A DNA stretch of 36,643 bases from Chloroflexota bacterium (lineage in GTDB: Bacteria > Chloroflexota > Dehalococcoidia > Lucifugimonadales > Lucifugimonadaceae): contig JAQBVG010000014.1 of the NCBI GenBank assembly GCA_027623655.1, positions 1-36,643 of the forward strand, given 5' to 3'. The translations under genes and the position numbers were made by a program. The number at the start of each line of letters is the position of its first letter. The first letter of the stretch is position 1. Under the pieces are notes generated by a model. That model made no database searches. It was given only the letters and a program-made list of their open reading frames with translations, and was not told the DNA's origin. Shown one piece after another: positions 33,571-36,643 of this stretch.

Positions 33571-35046
33571 CTAGATCTGCCGGTGTGAAGACCGCGTCAT
33601 GAGGAATGCCGGTATCAGCGCAACCAGTGCAATCCCTGCGGCGTACCGGAAGAAACGGGTAAATACCTCCATGCCGGCGTTTGTTGCCGTCTCCACAATC
33701 TGCTCCTGCACGTCGGGATCGAGCGAAAACGCCGGTATGTCCGCTACAAGTTGCTGAAATTGCACAGTCCCGAGGGCGGTCATCGCAGCCAGACCAGCGG
33801 TCATGCCGATCATGCGAGACACGGTCAACAAAGCGGAGGCGGCACCACGCTCATCGCCCATGACGCCGAACAGGGCGGTTTCTGCAATTGGTGAAACGAG
33901 TAATCCCAGGCCAAGCCCGGCGATAGCCAGATGGAAAGTTAGCCAGGGCTCGCCTATGTCGGCTGTCCAGTTCGCCATGAGCAGGAATCCGGCTGCCGTT
34001 ACGACCAGCCCGAGCATGGCGGGCATTCTCGGACCAGTTCGCTGGGTGAGGATCCCTCCAATTATTGCGCCCAGGCCAATGGCAATAGTCATGCGCAACA
34101 GTTGAAGTCCACCTTCGAGTGGGGATTTTCCGAATACAGACGCTGCCATCAACGGGACCGTTATCATCCCGATAATCAGTACGGCGCCAACAAGGAAATG
34201 GGTAACACCTGCCAGGTCGAACGAACGAAATCGGAACAGCGCGCGCGGGAAGAGAGGATTGTCGGACTTTGTGTTCAGCGCAACCAGAATAACGACTAGC
34301 GTTGCAGTCGTAACGAGAGAGATCGTCATGAGCGCATCTGGTTTGCCGATCCTGACCAACCCAACGGTCAGTAGGGCGAGCGCAGCCGCGAAGACGATAA
34401 CTCCGGGGAAATTGATCTTCACCTCGTTCCGACGACCGGGCGGGTTTCGCATGATCCACACGGCGGCGGCAACCGTTAGCGGGATGTTGAGCCAGAACGC
34501 CCATTCCCACGACAGCCAGGTTGTTATGCCTCCACCCCACAGGGGTCCAAAGACGCCCCCGGCCTCAGCACTGGCTCCGACTAACCCGTACGCGATAGCC
34601 CTGTGTTTATTGTCGACCAGTTCGCCGACCGCGGCGATGGAGATAGGTATCGCCGCACCGCCACCGATGGCCTGAAATACTCGTGCCCCGACCAGCCAGC
34701 CAAATTCCGGCCGACCACCGTAGAGCCAGCCAGGAATTTGCGGTGAGATCGCCACAAGTATCGAGCCAATCGTGAACACCGCCATCGCGAGCAAGAAGGC
34801 AAGTCGATACCCCATGCGGTCGGAAATCCTGCCCATCAAGGGCATTGCTGCCGTGTAGCCGATTAGATAGCCGGTGATCGACCACGATGCACGGTCGAGT
34901 TCACTCACTCCGACCCGCAGGTCGGCCATCATGTCGGGGAGAAGTGTGACTACAACGGTCTGGTCATCTGCGGCGATGAACACGCCGAAACACAGTGGCA
35001 ACAGAAGTTTGTAGGGTTTTACGAGTCGCGCGATTCGACTGAACAT
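33571..35046 (-). CDS. MFS exporter, DHA2 (14-TM) family
   Basis: This 491-residue protein has about 14 hydrophobic segments. DHA2-type features are visible: TVVVTLLPDMMADLRV near the start, motif A MGRISDRMGYRLAF, the motif-C-like stretch with GGGAAIPISIAAVGE, and PLWGGGITTWLSWEWAFWLN, typical of EmrB/P55-like exporters. It would export drugs or lipid-like compounds using the proton gradient. It begins 3 bp behind the LppX/LprG-type lipoprotein gene. That gene order matches the lprG-P55 (rv1411c-rv1410c) operon of mycobacteria, in which the pair exports lipids. The substrate is inferred, not shown. Confidence 0.85.
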   Translation of the reverse strand: MFSRIARLVKPYKLLLPLCFGVFIAADDQTVVVTLLPDMMADLRVGVSELDRASWSITGYLIGYTAAMPLMGRISDRMGYRLAFLLAMAVFTIGSILVAISPQIPGWLYGGRPEFGWLVGARVFQAIGGGAAIPISIAAVGELVDNKHRAIAYGLVGASAEAGGVFGPLWGGGITTWLSWEWAFWLNIPLTVAAAVWIMRNPPGRRNEVKINFPGVIVFAAALALLTVGLVRIGKPDALMTISLVTTATLVVILVALNTKSDNPLFPRALFRFRSFDLAGVTHFLVGAVLIIGMITVPLMAASVFGKSPLEGGLQLLRMTIAIGLGAIIGGILTQRTGPRMPAMLGLVVTAAGFLLMANWTADIGEPWLTFHLAIAGLGLGLLVSPIAETALFGVMGDERGAASALLTVSRMIGMTAGLAAMTALGTVQFQQLVADIPAFSLDPDVQEQIVETATNAGMEVFTRFFRYAAGIALVALIPAFLMTRSSHRQI

Positions 35047-35049
35047 CGA

Positions 35050-35784
35050 CTAAATCGGAGGCGCGAGGGCAACAGGTTTGTCGAACTCCGATAGATGGAT
35101 AACCCTCACTGTGCCGACGTCGTCTTCGGGTTGAACGACTCCATTGATGATGATTTTTTTCAAGAAAAATGAAACTGGGTCAACCGTTAGGGTGACATTA
35201 GGGATGGCCTGAGGATCGACACTGCCGACCAGGGCGGCCAGTGTCGTTGCGGCGATAGAGCCGTCAACAGTCAACTCTTTACCGGTCCCGGGCGTTTCCC
35301 GATAAACAGGATCCTGAGTTTCGCCGAGAATGTCTGCCACGAGTTTGACTGGATCGAGGAACGAGAACGGGCTTTCTTCGGGAGGGATTTCGGACCAGGT
35401 GCCAGTTAATGGGTTGGTCATCCACGTTTTCTCGTCGATAACGATTGCGCTGACCCGGACGAACGCGCGGCCAATGTTCGCCTCGGCTTCAAGATCAAGC
35501 CCGACCGGTGACACTACCCCGCCTGCCCGGGTGAGCTTCAACCCGCCTGCGAGCGCTGTGTTCCCGGAGTCGTGTGTGAGTTCAAATTTAAAACTATCCA
35601 GCTCTCCCATCGCATCGCGCGAGTTTGCAACAACTTCACTGGCCGTGATGGCTGGGTCCGCCAGGGTGGGTTCCGGCGCAGATTGCTTCGAACAGCCGAT
35701 CACGACAACCGCGATCGAAGCGATCGTAAGGGCGAATAATTTTGGGGACAGACAGGCGATAAGTCGTGTGCGGGTCGTGATCAT
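35050..35784 (-). CDS. LppX/LprAFG-family lipoprotein
   Basis: This 244-residue precursor has a basic N-terminus, the hydrophobic segment LTIASIAVVVIG and lipobox IGC at residue 31, so the mature lipoprotein begins at that Cys and is anchored outside the membrane. The mature part fits the LppX/LprAFG beta-sheet/helix fold: a SFKFELTH strand after a helix with SRDAMGEL, a long run of antiparallel strands, the segment KTWMTNPLTGTWSEIP, and the PFSFLDPVKLVADIL helix. These proteins have a hydrophobic cavity that carries acyl chains. It probably hands lipid to the MFS exporter encoded 3 bp downstream. Family assignment rests on pattern, not on a search. Confidence 0.75.
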   Translation of the reverse strand: MITTRTRLIACLSPKLFALTIASIAVVVIGCSKQSAPEPTLADPAITASEVVANSRDAMGELDSFKFELTHDSGNTALAGGLKLTRAGGVVSPVGLDLEAEANIGRAFVRVSAIVIDEKTWMTNPLTGTWSEIPPEESPFSFLDPVKLVADILGETQDPVYRETPGTGKELTVDGSIAATTLAALVGSVDPQAIPNVTLTVDPVSFFLKKIIINGVVQPEDDVGTVRVIHLSEFDKPVALAPPI

Positions 35785-35871
35785 TTCTGAGCCTTTAACC
35801 TAACTCAGAACTACATTACTCCGCCCGTCTATTGACCGCATGTGTGGCGTATCTGCACCGCAGGAGTTGTC

Positions 35872-35994
35872 TTATGGATCACTGCAGTCGCGCATGAAGC
35901 CGCAAACATCACACCTCAGTTTGCAGTGGAGGTCGATCATCTGCGTGCCGCATCGATCACAGGCCCAGGTTTTGATTTTTAGAGAAGTCGCCAT
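35872..35994 (-). CDS. 40-residue zinc-ribbon protein
   Basis: A short frame of 40 codons starts at ATG 35994 with AGG about 7 nt upstream and ends at TAA. It reads WACDRCGTQMIDLHCKLRC, then DVCGFMRDCSDP at the C-terminus: two CxxC-type knuckles plus extra cysteines (C12, C15, C24, C28, C31, C37). The ending CKLxCxxCG...DCSDP is a pattern I recall from tiny uncharacterised zinc-ribbon proteins in several phyla. No enzyme role is known to me. It occupies the 304-bp gap between the lipoprotein and the anti-sigma-like gene, all on the minus strand. Confidence 0.7.
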   Translation of the reverse strand: MATSLKIKTWACDRCGTQMIDLHCKLRCDVCGFMRDCSDP

Positions 35995-36088
35995 TTTCAA
36001 CCTGGCTCCAAACTCTGGTGGCACGTTGGGGAGCCAGAACATTTACCGAAAGCTTATGAATTCCCAGTCGGAAGCGGTTGAAACAGAG

Positions 36089-36643
36089 CTATTTGGTATC
36101 TGCTGAAAGGAACGTCACGCCGCTTGGATCAGATCCAATGCTGTCCGATCGCTCCTGGGTCACTGCGATGCTAGAGAAGAAGGTCAGAGGAGCGGGAAGC
36201 AGGAACGGGAACGTCGCCGAACCGATTTCGCTTACCTCGAACCGAGCAGCCTCCCACGGCGCCCCATTTCCGATCAACCAGAGCGTGTAAACGTATCCGG
36301 GACTTGCGGGTTCGAGACCATTGACCTGGAGCACTGCCTCGTTTCCGACAACTCGCACCGCAATCAGTCCTGCTGCTCCAGCACCACCGGGGGCCTGCGG
36401 ACGCGACGATTTAGGCTGGTCGTTTGCGAGCCAGCTTTCAACCTGATAGCCCTCTTTCATTGCGACGTAGGTCAACCAGCTCTGATCCCTGAGCGCCTTC
36501 CTGAACGCGTCGTTCGCTACCGCAAGCTCGGAGACTTTTTCCTGCTGGTGAACAACCATCTGAGTCGTGGCGTCAAATTCACTCTCCATCTGGTCCATGT
36601 CGGTTTTCATGGATGCGACCCTGGAGTCGGACACGGCTGTTAC
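36089..36643 (-). CDS. RskA-like anti-sigma factor, C-terminal part (cut by window edge)
   Basis: The frame is open from the window edge through codons before the first start-like GTG, so the N-terminus is missing. The visible part starts with a helical stretch that could form a coiled coil (MDQMESEFDATTQMVVHQQ to about residue 60). It ends with the RskA C-terminal beta domain: AVLQVNGLEPASPGYVYTLW, LIGNG, ARFEVSEIGSATFPFLL and a late AVTQERSDSIGSDPSG. In intact members an N-terminal zinc-binding anti-sigma domain holds an ECF sigma factor inside the cell and this domain lies outside. The sigma gene, if present, would be beyond the edge. Confidence 0.75.
   Translation of the reverse strand, partial: VTAVSDSRVASMKTDMDQMESEFDATTQMVVHQQEKVSELAVANDAFRKALRDQSWLTYVAMKEGYQVESWLANDQPKSSRPQAPGGAGAAGLIAVRVVGNEAVLQVNGLEPASPGYVYTLWLIGNGAPWEAARFEVSEIGSATFPFLLPAPLTFFSSIAVTQERSDSIGSDPSGVTFLSADTK

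Overview
The window is a compact, roughly 54% GC bacterial chromosome segment with short intergenic gaps and many 1-8 nt gene overlaps. No rRNA, tRNA, transposase, prophage or CRISPR is visible. The gene mix suggests a Chloroflexota bacterium, perhaps a marine Dehalococcoidia/SAR202-like lineage: a SecA without the C-terminal zinc tail, a bifunctional CoaBC with an LASG decarboxylase motif, a T-box in front of an archaeal-type ValRS, a long ThyX-like protein, an enolase-superfamily dehydratase, RraA-like and MFS genes, and single-lipobox lipoproteins. This placement is inferred from protein character only; no marker gene was compared.

Layout. Positions 1-3627 (minus): start of a sensor-kinase-like gene, a GntR-HTH/receiver fusion regulator, an enlarged phosphoglycerate mutase (gpmI) and a DUF192 lipoprotein. 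Positions 3634-8773: an MFS exporter (plus), then on the minus strand an enolase-superfamily enzyme coupled to ispH, and a second MFS carrier. Positions 8855-9580 (plus): an ArsC/Spx-type thioredoxin-fold gene interrupted by one in-frame TGA exactly where the first cysteine of CxxC belongs, with a SECIS-like hairpin behind it, then a small zinc ribbon. Positions 9751-17170 (plus): crotonase, prs, secA, a PolX gene that is frameshifted and also lacks polymerase active-site residues, and an unknown protein. Positions 17275-20269: a valine T-box and valS. Positions 20291-25634 (minus): RraA-like protein, a small unknown, coaBC, coaX, nnrDE and acpS, forming a CoA/cofactor block. Positions 25809-33565 (plus): folD, E1alpha, E1beta, rsgA, E2 of a 2-oxoacid dehydrogenase, and a tandem ThyX-like protein. 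Positions 33571-36643 (minus): a DHA2 MFS exporter behind an LppX/LprG-type lipoprotein, a 40-residue zinc ribbon, and an RskA-like anti-sigma C-terminus cut by the window edge.

The strongest hidden signal is the candidate selenoprotein at 8855-9202. A conventional caller stops at the TGA and misses the gene. Its SD-GTG start, the U/Cys alignment, the hairpin with a GG-starting loop 19 nt behind the TGA, and about 100 conserved downstream codons all agree. Other points of interest are the inverted HTH-receiver regulator, the double ThyX with split signature motif, the degenerate PolX polymerase site, the LprG/P55-like lipoprotein-transporter pair, and several promoters so close to start codons that leaderless transcripts are likely.
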